Origin: Misgurnus anguillicaudatus
Lineage: Eukaryota > Chordata > Actinopteri > Cypriniformes > Cobitidae
Direction of reading: 5' to 3'
Assembly (NCBI RefSeq): GCF_027580225.2
Contig: NC_073356.2
Span: 1,860,001 to 1,924,000, forward strand
DNA length: 64,000 nucleotides
The notes below the pieces were generated by a model. The model did not search any database, had not been told where the DNA came from, and saw nothing but the letters and a program-made list of their open reading frames with translations. Position numbers and translations under genes: made by a program. Below, piece by piece: positions 48,127 to 61,171 of this stretch (the first letter of the stretch is position 1; the number at the start of each line of letters is the position of its first letter).

Positions 48127-49131
48127 TGAGTTGAAGCTGGGCCAGCAAAACCTGGTCCTGTGTATTGCTGCCTATGCTAAGACTGTTGGCTGGCTGGTAC
48201 AGTCAGAGTCAAACCCATAAATACATGAAAACTATCAGATCTAAAGAAGATGTGTTTGCTTCTATCAAAACCCAAAGACACTGTTGGCATCTGATGTATT
48301 TTTTGCTAATTGTATGTCCAGGACTCTATCTTAAATTGAAAATTACATGGATACATTTTGCTTGAAAGCACTAAATGTTATGTCCAGTACTCTATGTTAA
48401 ATTTGATCTCAAATGTCCAACAGAAACATTAAGCCCACATCAACTATGAAGACTGCTTTAGGAGACTTAGGAACAGTAATAAAATGAACAACCTACTGGC
48501 TTTGGGAAGGGAAAAACGAATTGCAGGCTGTAAGATGCCTATAAACTCTATCAGAGCTAAAGAAATAACTACTGGTCAACGGAGAATTCAACTCAAACCT
48601 TGTGGGATTTGAAACTGGGTCTCCCATATGGGAGAATCAGTGCTCTAATCACTAGACTACAGAGGATGAGTTGAAGCTGGGCCAGCAAAACCTGGTCCTG
48701 TGTATTGTTGCCTATGCCAAGACTGTTGGCTGGCTGGTACAGTCAGAGTCAAACCCACAAATACATGAAAACTATCAGATCTAAAGAAGATTTGTTTGCT
48801 TCTATCAAAACCCAAAGACACTGTTTGCATTTGCTGTATTTTTTGCTAATTGTATGTCTAGGACCCTTTCTTCAAGTGTAACTCACATGAACATTTGGCT
48901 TGAAAGTACTAAATGTTATGTCCAGTACTCTATGTTAAATTTGATCTCAAATGTCCAGCAGAAACCTTAAGCCCACATCAACTATGAAGACTGATTTAGG
49001 AGACTTAGGAACAGTAATAAAATGAACAACCTACTGGCTTTGGGAAGGGAAAAACGAATTGCAGGCTGTAAGATGCCTATAAACTCTATCAGAGCTAAAG
49101 AAGTGACTACTAGTCAATGGAGTATACCCCT

Positions 49132-49204
49132 TAAACCTTGTGGGATTCGAACCTGGGTCTCCCATATGGGAGAATCAGTGCTCTAACCACTAGACTACAG
49201 CGGA
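49132..49204 (-). pseudogene. tRNA-derived element, delta subtype
   Basis: 73-nt copy with A box TAGTCTAGTGG and B box GGTTCGAATCC. The 3' flank reads GTATACCCC where the 31706 and 38305 copies have GTACACCCC. It stands at the start of the 6,237-bp block, followed by an epsilon element. Confidence 0.8.
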
Positions 49205-49671
49205 TGAGTTGAAGCTGGGCCAGCAAAACCTGGTCCTGTGTATTGCTGCCTATGCTAAGACTGTTGGCTGGCTGGTACAGTCAGAGTCAAACCCATAAAT
49301 ACATGAAAACTATCAGATCTAAAGAAGATGTGTTTGCTTCTATCAAAACCCAAAGACACTGTTGGCATCTGATGTATTTTTTGCTAATTGTATGTCTTGG
49401 TCTCTTTCTTAAATTGAAACTTACATGGATATATTTTGCTTGAAAGCACTAAATGTTATGTCCAGTACTCTATGTTAAATTTGATCTCAAATGTCCAGCA
49501 GAAACCTTAAGCCCACATCAACTATGAAGACTGCTTTAGGAGACTTAGGAACAGTAATAAAATGAACAACCTACTGGCTTTGGGAAGGGAAAAACGAATT
49601 GCAGGCTGTAAGATGCCTATAAACTCTATCAGAGCTAAAGCAGTGACTACTGGTCAATGGATAATACCCCT

Positions 49672-49743
49672 TAAACCTTGTGGGATTTGAACCTGGGTCT
49701 CCCAATGGGAGAATCAATGCTCTAACCACTAGACTACAGAGGA
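49672..49743 (-). pseudogene. tRNA-derived element, epsilon subtype
   Basis: 72-nt copy with CCCAATGGG centre and good boxes. It shares the GAATCTGGG flank with the copy at 3916-3987, suggesting direct descent between these distant places in the array. Confidence 0.75.
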
Positions 49744-52700
49744 TGAGTTGAATCTGGGCCAGCAAAACCTGGTCCTGTGTATTGCTGCCTATGCTAAGAC
49801 TGTTGGCTGGCTGGTACAGTCAGAGTCAAACCCATAAATACATGAAAACTATCAGATCTAAAGAAGATTTGTTTGCTTCTATCAAAACCCAAAGACACTG
49901 TTGGCATCTGGTGTATTTTTTGCTAATTGTATGTCCAGGACTCTATCTTAAATTGAAAATTACATGGATACATTTTGCTTGAAAGCACTAAATGTTATGT
50001 CCAGTACTCTATGTTAAATTTGATCTCAAATGTCCAACAGAAACATTAAGCCCACATCAACTATGAAGACTGCTTTAGGAGACTTAGGAACAGTAATAAA
50101 ATGAACAACCTACTGGCTTTGGGAAGGGAAAAACGAATTGCAGGCTGTAAGATGCCTATAAACTCTATCAGAGCTAAAGAAGTGACTACTGGTCAACAGA
50201 GATTTCCACTTAAACCTTGTGGAATTTGATCCTGGGTCTCCCACATGGGAGAATCAGTGCTCCAACCACTAGACTACAGAGGATGAGTTGAAGCTGGGCC
50301 AGCAAAACCTGGTCCTGTGTATTGCTGCCTATGCTAAGACTGTTGGCTGGCTGGTACAGTCAGAGTCAAACCCATAAATACATGAAAACTATCAGATCTA
50401 AAGAAGATTTGTTTGCTTCTATCAAAACCCAAAGACACTGTTGGCATCTGATGTATTTTTTGCTAATTGTATGTCTTGGTCTCTTTCTTAAATTGAAACT
50501 TACATGGATATATTTTGCTTGAAAGCACTAAATGTTATGTCCAGTACTCTATGTTAAATTTGATCTCAAATGTCCAGCAGAAACCTTAAGCCCACATCAA
50601 CTATGAAGACTGCTTTAGGAGACTTAGGAACAGTAATAAAATGAATCAGAGCTAAAGAAATAACTACTGGTCAACGGAGAATTCAACTCAAACCTTGTGG
50701 GATTTGAAACTGGGTCTCCCATATGGGAGAATCAGTGCTCTAATCACTAGACTACAGAGGATGAGTTGAAGCTGGGCCAGCAAAACCTGGTCCTGTGTAT
50801 TGTTGCCTATGCCAAGACTGTTGGCTGGCTGGTACAGTCAGAGTCAAACCCACAAATACATGAAAACTATCAGATCTAAAGAAGATTTGTTTGCTTCTAT
50901 CAAAACCCAAAGACACTGTTTGCATTTGCTGTATTTTTTGCTAATTGTATGTCTAGGACCCTTTCTTCAAGTGTAACTCACATGAACATTTGGCTTGAAA
51001 GTACTAAATGTTATGTCCAGTACTCTATGTTAAATTTGATCTCAAATGTCCAGCAGAAACCTTAAGCCCACATCAACTATGAAGACTGCTTTAGGAGACT
51101 TAGGAACAGTAATAAAATGAACAACCTACTGGCTTTGGGAAGGGAAAAACGAATTGCAGGCTGTAAGATGCCTATAAACTCTATCAGAGCTAAAGAATTG
51201 ACTACTGGTCAATGGAGAATACCCCTTAAACCTTGGGGGATTTGAACCTGGGTCTCCCATATGGGAGAATCAGTGCTCTAACCACTAGACTACAGAGGAT
51301 GAGTTGAAGCTGGGCCAGCAAAATCTGGTCCTGTGTATTGCTGACTATGATCAGACTGTTGGCTGGCTGGTACAGTCAGAGTCAAACCCACAAATACATG
51401 AAAACTATCAGAAGATTTGTTTGCTTCATTCAAAACCCAAAGACACTGTTGGCATCTGGTGTATTTTTTGCTAATTGTATGTCCAGGACTCTATCTTAAA
51501 TTGAAAATTACATGGATACATTTTGCTTGAAAGCACTAAATGTTATGTCCAGTACTCTATGTTAAATTTGATCTCAAATGTCCAACAGAAACATTAAGCC
51601 CACATCAACTATGAAGACTGCTTTAGGAGACTTAGGAACAGTAATAAAATGAACAACCTACTGGCTTTGGGAAGGGAAAAACGAATTGCAGGCTGTAAGA
51701 TGCCTATAAACTCTATCAGAGCTAAAGAAGTGACTACTGGTCAACAGAGATTTCCACTTAAACCTTGTGGAATTTGATCCTGGGTCTCCCATATGGGAGA
51801 ATCAGTGCTCCAACCACTAGACTACAGAGGATGAGTTGAAGCTGGGCCAGCAAAACCTGGTCCTGTGTATTGCTGCCTATGCTAAGACTGTTGGCTGGCT
51901 GGTACAGTCAGAGTCAAACCCATAAATACATGAAAACTATCAGATCTAAAGAAGATTTGTTTGCTTCTATCAAAACCCAAAGACACTGTTGGCATCTGAT
52001 GTATTTTTTGCTAATTGTATGTCTTGGTCTCTTTCTTAAATTGAAACTTACATGGATATATTTTGCTTGAAAGCACTAAATGTTATGTCCAGTACTCTAT
52101 GTTAAATTTGATCTCAAATGTCCAGCAGAAACCTTAAGCCCACATCAACTATGAAGACTGCTTTAGGAGACTTAGGAACAGTAATAAAATGAACAACCTA
52201 CTGGCTTTGGGAAGGGAAAAACGAATTGCAGGCTGTAAGATGCCTATAAACTCTATCAGAGCTAAAGAAGTGACTACTGGTCAACAGAGATTTCCACTTA
52301 AACCTTGTGGAATTTGATCCTGGGTCTCCCATATGGGAGAATCAGTGCTCCAACCACTAGACTACAGAGGATGAGTTGAAGCTGGGCCAGCAAAACCTGG
52401 TCCTGTGTATTGCTGCCTATGCTAAGACTGTTGGCTGGCTGGTACAGTCAGAGTCAAACCCATAAATACATGAAAACTATCAGATCTAAAGAAGATTTGT
52501 TTGCTTCTATCAAAACCCAAAGACACTGTTGGCATCTGATGTATTTTTTGCTAATTGTATGTCTTGGTCTCTTTCTTAAATTGAAACTTACATGGATATA
52601 TTTTGCTTGAAAGCACTAAATGTTATGTCCAGTACTCTATGTTAAATTTGATCTCAAATGTCCAGCAGAAACCTTAAGCCCACATCAACTATGAAGACTG

Positions 52701-55368
52701 CTTTAGGAGACTTAGGAACAGTAATAAAATGAATCAGAGCTAAAGAAATAACTACTGGTCAACGGAGAATTCAACTCAAACCTTGTGGGATTTGAAACTG
52801 GGTCTCCCATATGGGAGAATCAGTGCTCTAATCACTAGACTACAGAGGATGAGTTGAAGCTGGGCCAGCAAAACCTGGTCCTGTGTATTGTTGCCTATGC
52901 CAAGACTGTTGGCTGGCTGGTACAGTCAGAGTCAAACCCACAAATACATGAAAACTATCAGATCTAAAGAAGATTTGTTTGCTTCTATCAAAACCCAAAG
53001 ACACTGTTTGCATTTGCTGTATTTTTTGCTAATTGTATGTCTAGGACCCTTTCTTCAAGTGTAACTCACATGAACATTTGGCTTGAAAGTACTAAATGTT
53101 ATGTCCAGTACTCTATGTTAAATTTGATCTCAAATGTCCAGCAGAAACCTTAAGCCCACATCAACTATGAAGACTGCTTTAGGAGACTTAGGAACAGTAA
53201 TAAAATGAACAACCTACTGGCTTTGGGAAGGGAAAAACGAATTGCAGGCTGTAAGATGCCTATAAACTCTATCAGAGCTAAAGAATTGACTACTGGTCAA
53301 TGGAGAATACCCCTTAAACCTTGGGGGATTTGAACCTGGGTCTCCCATATGGGAGAATCAGTGCTCTAACCACTAGACTACAGAGGATGAGTTGAAGCTG
53401 GGCCAGCAAAATCTGGTCCTGTGTATTGCTGACTATGATCAGACTGTTGGCTGGCTGGTACAGTCAGAGTCAAACCCACAAATACATGAAAACTATCAGA
53501 AGATTTGTTTGCTTCATTCAAAACCCAAAGACACTGTTGGCATCTGGTGTATTTTTTGCTAATTGTATGTCCAGGACTCTATCTTAAATTGAAAATTACA
53601 TGGATACATTTTGCTTGAAAGCACTAAATGTTATGTCCAGTACTCTATGTTAAATTTGATCTCAAATGTCCAACAGAAACATTAAGCCCACATCAACTAT
53701 GAAGACTGCTTTAGGAGACTTAGGAACAGTAATAAAATGAACAACCTACTGGCTTTGGGAAGGGAAAAACGAATTGCAGGCTGTAAGATGCCTATAAACT
53801 CTATCAGAGCTAAAGAAGTGACTACTGGTCAACAGAGATTTCCACTTAAACCTTGTGGAATTTGATCCTGGGTCTCCCATATGGGAGAATCAGTGCTCCA
53901 ACCACTAGACTACAGAGGATGAGTTGAAGCTGGGCCAGCAAAACCTGGTCCTGTGTATTGCTGCCTATGCTAAGACTGTTGGCTGGCTGGTACAGTCTAA
54001 AGAAGATTTAAAGAAGATTTGTTTGCTTCTATCAAAACCCAAAGACACTGTTGGCATCTGATGTATTTTTTGCTAATTGTATGTCTTGGTCTCTTTCTTA
54101 AATTGAAACTTACATGGATATATTTTGCTTGAAAGCACTAAATGTTATGTCCAGTACTCTATGTTAAATTTGATCTCAAATGTCCAGCAGAAACCTTAAG
54201 CCCACATCAACTATGAAGACTGCTTTAGGAGACTTAGGAACAGTAATAAAATGAATCAGAGCTAAAGAAATAACTACTGGTCAACGGAGAATTCAACTCA
54301 AACCTTGTGGGATTTGAAACTGGGTCTCCCATATGGGAGAATCAGTGCTCTAATCACTAGACTACAGAGGATGAGTTGAAGCTGGGCCAGCAAAACCTGG
54401 TCCTGTGTATTGTTGCCTATGCCAAGACTGTTGGCTGGCTGGTACAGTCAGAGTCAAACCCACAAATACATGAAAACTATCAGATCTAAAGAAGATTTGT
54501 TTGCTTCTATCAAAACCCAAAGACACTGTTTGCATTTGCTGTATTTTTTGCTAATTGTATGTCTAGGACCCTTTCTTCAAGTGTAACTCACATGAACATT
54601 TGGCTTGAAAGTACTAAATGTTATGTCCAGTACTCTATGTTAAATTTGATCTCAAATGTCCAGCAGAAACCTTAAGCCCACATCAACTATGAAGACTGCT
54701 TTAGGAGACTTAGGAACAGTAATAAAATGAACAACCTACTGGCTTTGGGAAGGGAAAAACGAATTGCAGGCTGTAAGATGCCTATAAACTCTATCAGAGC
54801 TAAAGAATTGACTACTGGTCAATGGAGAATACCCCTTAAACCTTGGGGGATTTGAACCTGGGTCTCCCATATGGGAGAATCAGTGCTCTAACCACTAGAC
54901 TACAGAGGATGAGTTGAAGCTGGGCCAGCAAAATCTGGTCCTGTGTATTGCTGACTATGATCAGACTGTTGGCTGGCTGGTACAGTCAGAGTCAAACCCA
55001 CAAATACATGAAAACTATCAGAAGATTTGTTTGCTTCATTCAAAACCCAAAGACACTGTTGGCATCTGATGTATTTTTTGCTAATTGTATGTCCAGGACT
55101 CTATCTTAAATTGAAAATTACATGGATACATTTTGCTTGAAAGCACTAAATGTTATGTCCAGTACTCTATGTTAAATTTGATCTCAAATGTCCAACAGAA
55201 ACATTAAGCCCACATCAACTATGAAGACTGCTTTAGGAGACTTAGGAACAGTAATAAAATGAACAACCTACTGGCTTTGGGAAGGGAAAAACGAATTGCA
55301 GGCTGTAAGATGCCTATAAACTCTATCAGAGCTAAAGAAGTGACTACTAGTCAATGGAGTATACCCCT

Positions 55369-55441
55369 TAAACCTTGTGGGATTCGAACCTGGGTCTCCC
55401 ATATGGGAGAATCAGTGCTCTAACCACTAGACTACAGCGGA
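55369..55441 (-). pseudogene. tRNA-derived element, delta subtype
   Basis: Partner of 49132-49204 at 6,237 bp. B box GGTTCGAATCC, TCCGCTG 5' end, and a T5 tract downstream (to the left). An epsilon element follows. Confidence 0.8.
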
Positions 55442-55908
55442 TGAGTTGAAGCTGGGCCAGCAAAACCTGGTCCTGTGTATTGCTGCCTATGCTAAGACTG
55501 TTGGCTGGCTGGTACAGTCAGAGTCAAACCCATAAATACATGAAAACTATCAGATCTAAAGAAGATGTGTTTGCTTCTATCAAAACCCAAAGACACTGTT
55601 GGCATCTGATGTATTTTTTGCTAATTGTATGTCTTGGTCTCTTTCTTAAATTGAAACTTACATGGATATATTTTGCTTGAAAGCACTAAATGTTATGTCC
55701 AGTACTCTATGTTAAATTTGATCTCAAATGTCCAGCAGAAACCTTAAGCCCACATCAACTATGAAGACTGCTTTAGGAGACTTAGGAACAGTAATAAAAT
55801 GAACAACCTACTGGCTTTGGGAAGGGAAAAACGAATTGCAGGCTGTAAGATGCCTATAAACTCTATCAGAGCTAAAGCAGTGACTACTGGTCAATGGATA
55901 ATACCCCT

Positions 55909-55980
55909 TAAACCTTGTGGGATTTGAACCTGGGTCTCCCAATGGGAGAATCAATGCTCTAACCACTAGACTACAGAGGA
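55909..55980 (-). pseudogene. tRNA-derived element, epsilon subtype
   Basis: 72-nt copy with CCCAATGGG centre, 6,237 bases after 49672-49743. The 5' flank here is GAAGCTGGG. Confidence 0.75.
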
Positions 55981-58900
55981 TGAGTTGAAGCTGGGCCAGC
56001 AAAACCTGGTCCTGTGTATTGCTGCCTATGCTAAGACTGTTGGCTGGCTGGTACAGTCAGAGTCAAACCCATAAATACATGAAAACTATCAGATCTAAAG
56101 AAGATTTGTTTGCTTCTATCAAAACCCAAAGACACTGTTGGCATCTGGTGTATTTTTTGCTAATTGTATGTCCAGGACTCTATCTTAAATTGAAAATTAC
56201 ATGGATACATTTTGCTTGAAAGCACTAAATGTTATGTCCAGTACTCTATGTTAAATTTGATCTCAAATGTCCAACAGAAACATTAAGCCCACATCAACTA
56301 TGAAGACTGCTTTAGGAGACTTAGGAACAGTAATAAAATGAACAACCTACTGGCTTTGGGAAGGGAAAAACGAATTGCAGGCTGTAAGATGCCTATAAAC
56401 TCTATCAGAGCTAAAGAAGTGACTACTGGTCAACAGAGATTTCCACTTAAACCTTGTGGAATTTGATCCTGGGTCTCCCATATGGGAGAATCAGTGCTCC
56501 AACCACTAGACTACAGAGGATGAGTTGAAGCTGGGCCAGCAAAACCTGGTCCTGTGTATTGCTGCCTATGCTAAGACTGTTGGCTGGCTGGTACAGTCAG
56601 AGTCAAACCCATAAATACATGAAAACTATCAGATCTAAAGAAGATTTGTTTGCTTCTATCAAAACCCAAAGACACTGTTGGCATCTGATGTATTTTTTGC
56701 TAATTGTATGTCTTGGTCTCTTTCTTAAATTGAAACTTACATGGATATATTTTGCTTGAAAGCACTAAATGTTATGTCCAGTACTCTATGTTAAATTTGA
56801 TCTCAAATGTCCAGCAGAAACCTTAAGCCCACATCAACTATGAAGACTGCTTTAGGAGACTTAGGAACAGTAATAAAATGAATCAGAGCTAAAGAAATAA
56901 CTACTGGTCAACGGAGAATTCAACTCAAACCTTGTGGGATTTGAAACTGGGTCTCCCATATGGGAGAATCAGTGCTCTAATCACTAGACTACAGAGGATG
57001 AGTTGAAGCTGGGCCAGCAAAACCTGGTCCTGTGTATTGTTGCCTATGCCAAGACTGTTGGCTGGCTGGTACAGTCAGAGTCAAACCCACAAATACATGA
57101 AAACTATCAGATCTAAAGAAGATTTGTTTGCTTCTATCAAAACCCAAAGACACTGTTTGCATTTGCTGTATTTTTTGCTAATTGTATGTCTAGGACCCTT
57201 TCTTCAAGTGTAACTCACATGAACATTTGGCTTGAAAGTACTAAATGTTATGTCCAGTACTCTATGTTAAATTTGATCTCAAATGTCCAGCAGAAACCTT
57301 AAGCCCACATCAACTATGAAGACTGCTTTAGGAGACTTAGGAACAGTAATAAAATGAACAACCTACTGGCTTTGGGAAGGGAAAAACGAATTGCAGGCTG
57401 TAAGATGCCTATAAACTCTATCAGAGCTAAAGAATTGACTACTGGTCAATGGAGAATACCCCTTAAACCTTGGGGGATTTGAACCTGGGTCTCCCATATG
57501 GGAGAATCAGTGCTCTAACCACTAGACTACAGAGGATGAGTTGAAGCTGGGCCAGCAAAATCTGGTCCTGTGTATTGCTGACTATGATCAGACTGTTGGC
57601 TGGCTGGTACAGTCAGAGTCAAACCCACAAATACATGAAAACTATCAGAAGATTTGTTTGCTTCATTCAAAACCCAAAGACACTGTTGGCATCTGGTGTA
57701 TTTTTTGCTAATTGTATGTCCAGGACTCTATCTTAAATTGAAAATTACATGGATACATTTTGCTTGAAAGCACTAAATGTTATGTCCAGTACTCTATGTT
57801 AAATTTGATCTCAAATGTCCAACAGAAACATTAAGCCCACATCAACTATGAAGACTGCTTTAGGAGACTTAGGAACAGTAATAAAATGAACAACCTACTG
57901 GCTTTGGGAAGGGAAAAACGAATTGCAGGCTGTAAGATGCCTATAAACTCTATCAGAGCTAAAGAAGTGACTACTGGTCAACAGAGATTTCCACTTAAAC
58001 CTTGTGGAATTTGATCCTGGGTCTCCCATATGGGAGAATCAGTGCTCCAACCACTAGACTACAGAGGATGAGTTGAAGCTGGGCCAGCAAAACCTGGTCC
58101 TGTGTATTGCTGCCTATGCTAAGACTGTTGGCTGGCTGGTACAGTCAGAGTCAAACCCATAAATACATGAAAACTATCAGATCTAAAGAAGATTTGTTTG
58201 CTTCTATCAAAACCCAAAGACACTGTTGGCATCTGATGTATTTTTTGCTAATTGTATGTCTTGGTCTCTTTCTTAAATTGAAACTTACATGGATATATTT
58301 TGCTTGAAAGCACTAAATGTTATGTCCAGTACTCTATGTTAAATTTGATCTCAAATGTCCAGCAGAAACCTTAAGCCCACATCAACTATGAAGACTGCTT
58401 TAGGAGACTTAGGAACAGTAATAAAATGAACAACCTACTGGCTTTGGGAAGGGAAAAACGAATTGCAGGCTGTAAGATGCCTATAAACTCTATCAGAGCT
58501 AAAGAAGTGACTACTGGTCAACAGAGATTTCCACTTAAACCTTGTGGAATTTGATCCTGGGTCTCCCATATGGGAGAATCAGTGCTCCAACCACTAGACT
58601 ACAGAGGATGAGTTGAAGCTGGGCCAGCAAAACCTGGTCCTGTGTATTGCTGCCTATGCTAAGACTGTTGGCTGGCTGGTACAGTCAGAGTCAAACCCAT
58701 AAATACATGAAAACTATCAGATCTAAAGAAGATTTGTTTGCTTCTATCAAAACCCAAAGACACTGTTGGCATCTGATGTATTTTTTGCTAATTGTATGTC
58801 TTGGTCTCTTTCTTAAATTGAAACTTACATGGATATATTTTGCTTGAAAGCACTAAATGTTATGTCCAGTACTCTATGTTAAATTTGATCTCAAATGTCC

Positions 58901-61099
58901 AGCAGAAACCTTAAGCCCACATCAACTATGAAGACTGCTTTAGGAGACTTAGGAACAGTAATAAAATGAATCAGAGCTAAAGAAATAACTACTGGTCAAC
59001 GGAGAATTCAACTCAAACCTTGTGGGATTTGAAACTGGGTCTCCCATATGGGAGAATCAGTGCTCTAATCACTAGACTACAGAGGATGAGTTGAAGCTGG
59101 GCCAGCAAAACCTGGTCCTGTGTATTGTTGCCTATGCCAAGACTGTTGGCTGGCTGGTACAGTCAGAGTCAAACCCACAAATACATGAAAACTATCAGAT
59201 CTAAAGAAGATTTGTTTGCTTCTATCAAAACCCAAAGACACTGTTTGCATTTGCTGTATTTTTTGCTAATTGTATGTCTAGGACCCTTTCTTCAAGTGTA
59301 ACTCACATGAACATTTGGCTTGAAAGTACTAAATGTTATGTCCAGTACTCTATGTTAAATTTGATCTCAAATGTCCAGCAGAAACCTTAAGCCCACATCA
59401 ACTATGAAGACTGCTTTAGGAGACTTAGGAACAGTAATAAAATGAACAACCTACTGGCTTTGGGAAGGGAAAAACGAATTGCAGGCTGTAAGATGCCTAT
59501 AAACTCTATCAGAGCTAAAGAATTGACTACTGGTCAATGGAGAATACCCCTTAAACCTTGGGGGATTTGAACCTGGGTCTCCCATATGGGAGAATCAGTG
59601 CTCTAACCACTAGACTACAGAGGATGAGTTGAAGCTGGGCCAGCAAAATCTGGTCCTGTGTATTGCTGACTATGATCAGACTGTTGGCTGGCTGGTACAG
59701 TCAGAGTCAAACCCACAAATACATGAAAACTATCAGAAGATTTGTTTGCTTCATTCAAAACCCAAAGACACTGTTGGCATCTGGTGTATTTTTTGCTAAT
59801 TGTATGTCCAGGACTCTATCTTAAATTGAAAATTACATGGATACATTTTGCTTGAAAGCACTAAATGTTATGTCCAGTACTCTATGTTAAATTTGATCTC
59901 AAATGTCCAACAGAAACATTAAGCCCACATCAACTATGAAGACTGCTTTAGGAGACTTAGGAACAGTAATAAAATGAACAACCTACTGGCTTTGGGAAGG
60001 GAAAAACGAATTGCAGGCTGTAAGATGCCTATAAACTCTATCAGAGCTAAAGAAGTGACTACTGGTCAACAGAGATTTCCACTTAAACCTTGTGGAATTT
60101 GATCCTGGGTCTCCCATATGGGAGAATCAGTGCTCCAACCACTAGACTACAGAGGATGAGTTGAAGCTGGGCCAGCAAAACCTGGTCCTGTGTATTGCTG
60201 CCTATGCTAAGACTGTTGGCTGGCTGGTACAGTCAGAGTCAAACCCATAAATACATGAAAACTATCAGATCTAAAGAAGATTTGTTTGCTTCTATCAAAA
60301 CCCAAAGACACTGTTGGCATCTGATGTATTTTTTGCTAATTGTATGTCTTGGTCTCTTTCTTAAATTGAAACTTACATGGATATATTTTGCTTGAAAGCA
60401 CTAAATGTTATGTCCAGTACTCTATGTTAAATTTGATCTCAAATGTCCAGCAGAAACCTTAAGCCCACATCAACTATGAAGACTGCTTTAGGAGACTTAG
60501 GAACAGTAATAAAATGAATCAGAGCTAAAGAAATAACTACTGGTCAACGGAGAATTCAACTCAAACCTTGTGGGATTTGAAACTGGGTCTCCCATATGGG
60601 AGAATCAGTGCTCTAATCACTAGACTACAGAGGATGAGTTGAAGCTGGGCCAGCAAAACCTGGTCCTGTGTATTGTTGCCTATGCCAAGACTGTTGGCTG
60701 GCTGGTACAGTCAGAGTCAAACCCACAAATACATGAAAACTATCAGATCTAAAGAAGATTTGTTTGCTTCTATCAAAACCCAAAGACACTGTTTGCATTT
60801 GCTGTATTTTTTGCTAATTGTATGTCTAGGACCCTTTCTTCAAGTGTAACTCACATGAACATTTGGCTTGAAAGTACTAAATGTTATGTCCAGTACTCTA
60901 TGTTAAATTTGATCTCAAATGTCCAGCAGAAACCTTAAGCCCACATCAACTATGAAGACTGATTTAGGAGACTTAGGAACAGTAATAAAATGAACAACCT
61001 ACTGGCTTTGGGAAGGGAAAAACGAATTGCAGGCTGTAAGATGCCTATAAACTCTATCAGAGCTAAAGCAGTGACTACTGGTCAATGGATAATACCCCT

Positions 61100-61171
61100 T
61101 AAACCTTGTGGGATTTGAACCTGGGTCTCCCAATGGGAGAATCAATGCTCTAACCACTAGACTACAGAGGA
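61100..61171 (-). pseudogene. tRNA-derived element, epsilon subtype
   Basis: 72-nt copy with intact boxes, 5,191 bases after the one at 55909. It is preceded by a beta unit, as at 3916 and 9847, rather than by a delta unit. Confidence 0.75.

Larger units (their letters stand above)
43899..49213 (-). repeat. Main satellite array, junction segment (10 units)
   Basis: Tags at 43899, 44448, 44986, 45516, 46048, 46588, 47066, 47604, 48136 and 48676. Order: gamma, beta, delta, gamma, alpha, alpha, beta, gamma, theta, beta. It starts as a third copy of the 6,599-bp block but leaves that order after the delta element, where the short 346-bp unit is replaced by a 530-bp one. At 48136-48676 a full 540-bp spacing leads into a beta element, so the 62-bp segment is kept: a chimeric unit. 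Only monomer sequence is seen between elements. Confidence 0.93.
49214..55450 (-). repeat. 6,237-bp super-repeat, copy 1 (12 units)
   Basis: Tags at 49214, 49753, 50293, 50771, 51309, 51841, 52381, 52859, 53397, 53929, 54381 and 54919. The element preceding each tag gives the order delta, epsilon, alpha, beta, gamma, alpha, alpha, beta, gamma, alpha, beta, gamma. Inside it, 49753-53928 is exactly two 2,088-bp repeats, with epsilon standing in for the first alpha. The next block repeats this order 6,237 bases on as far as 60166. Confidence 0.93.
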
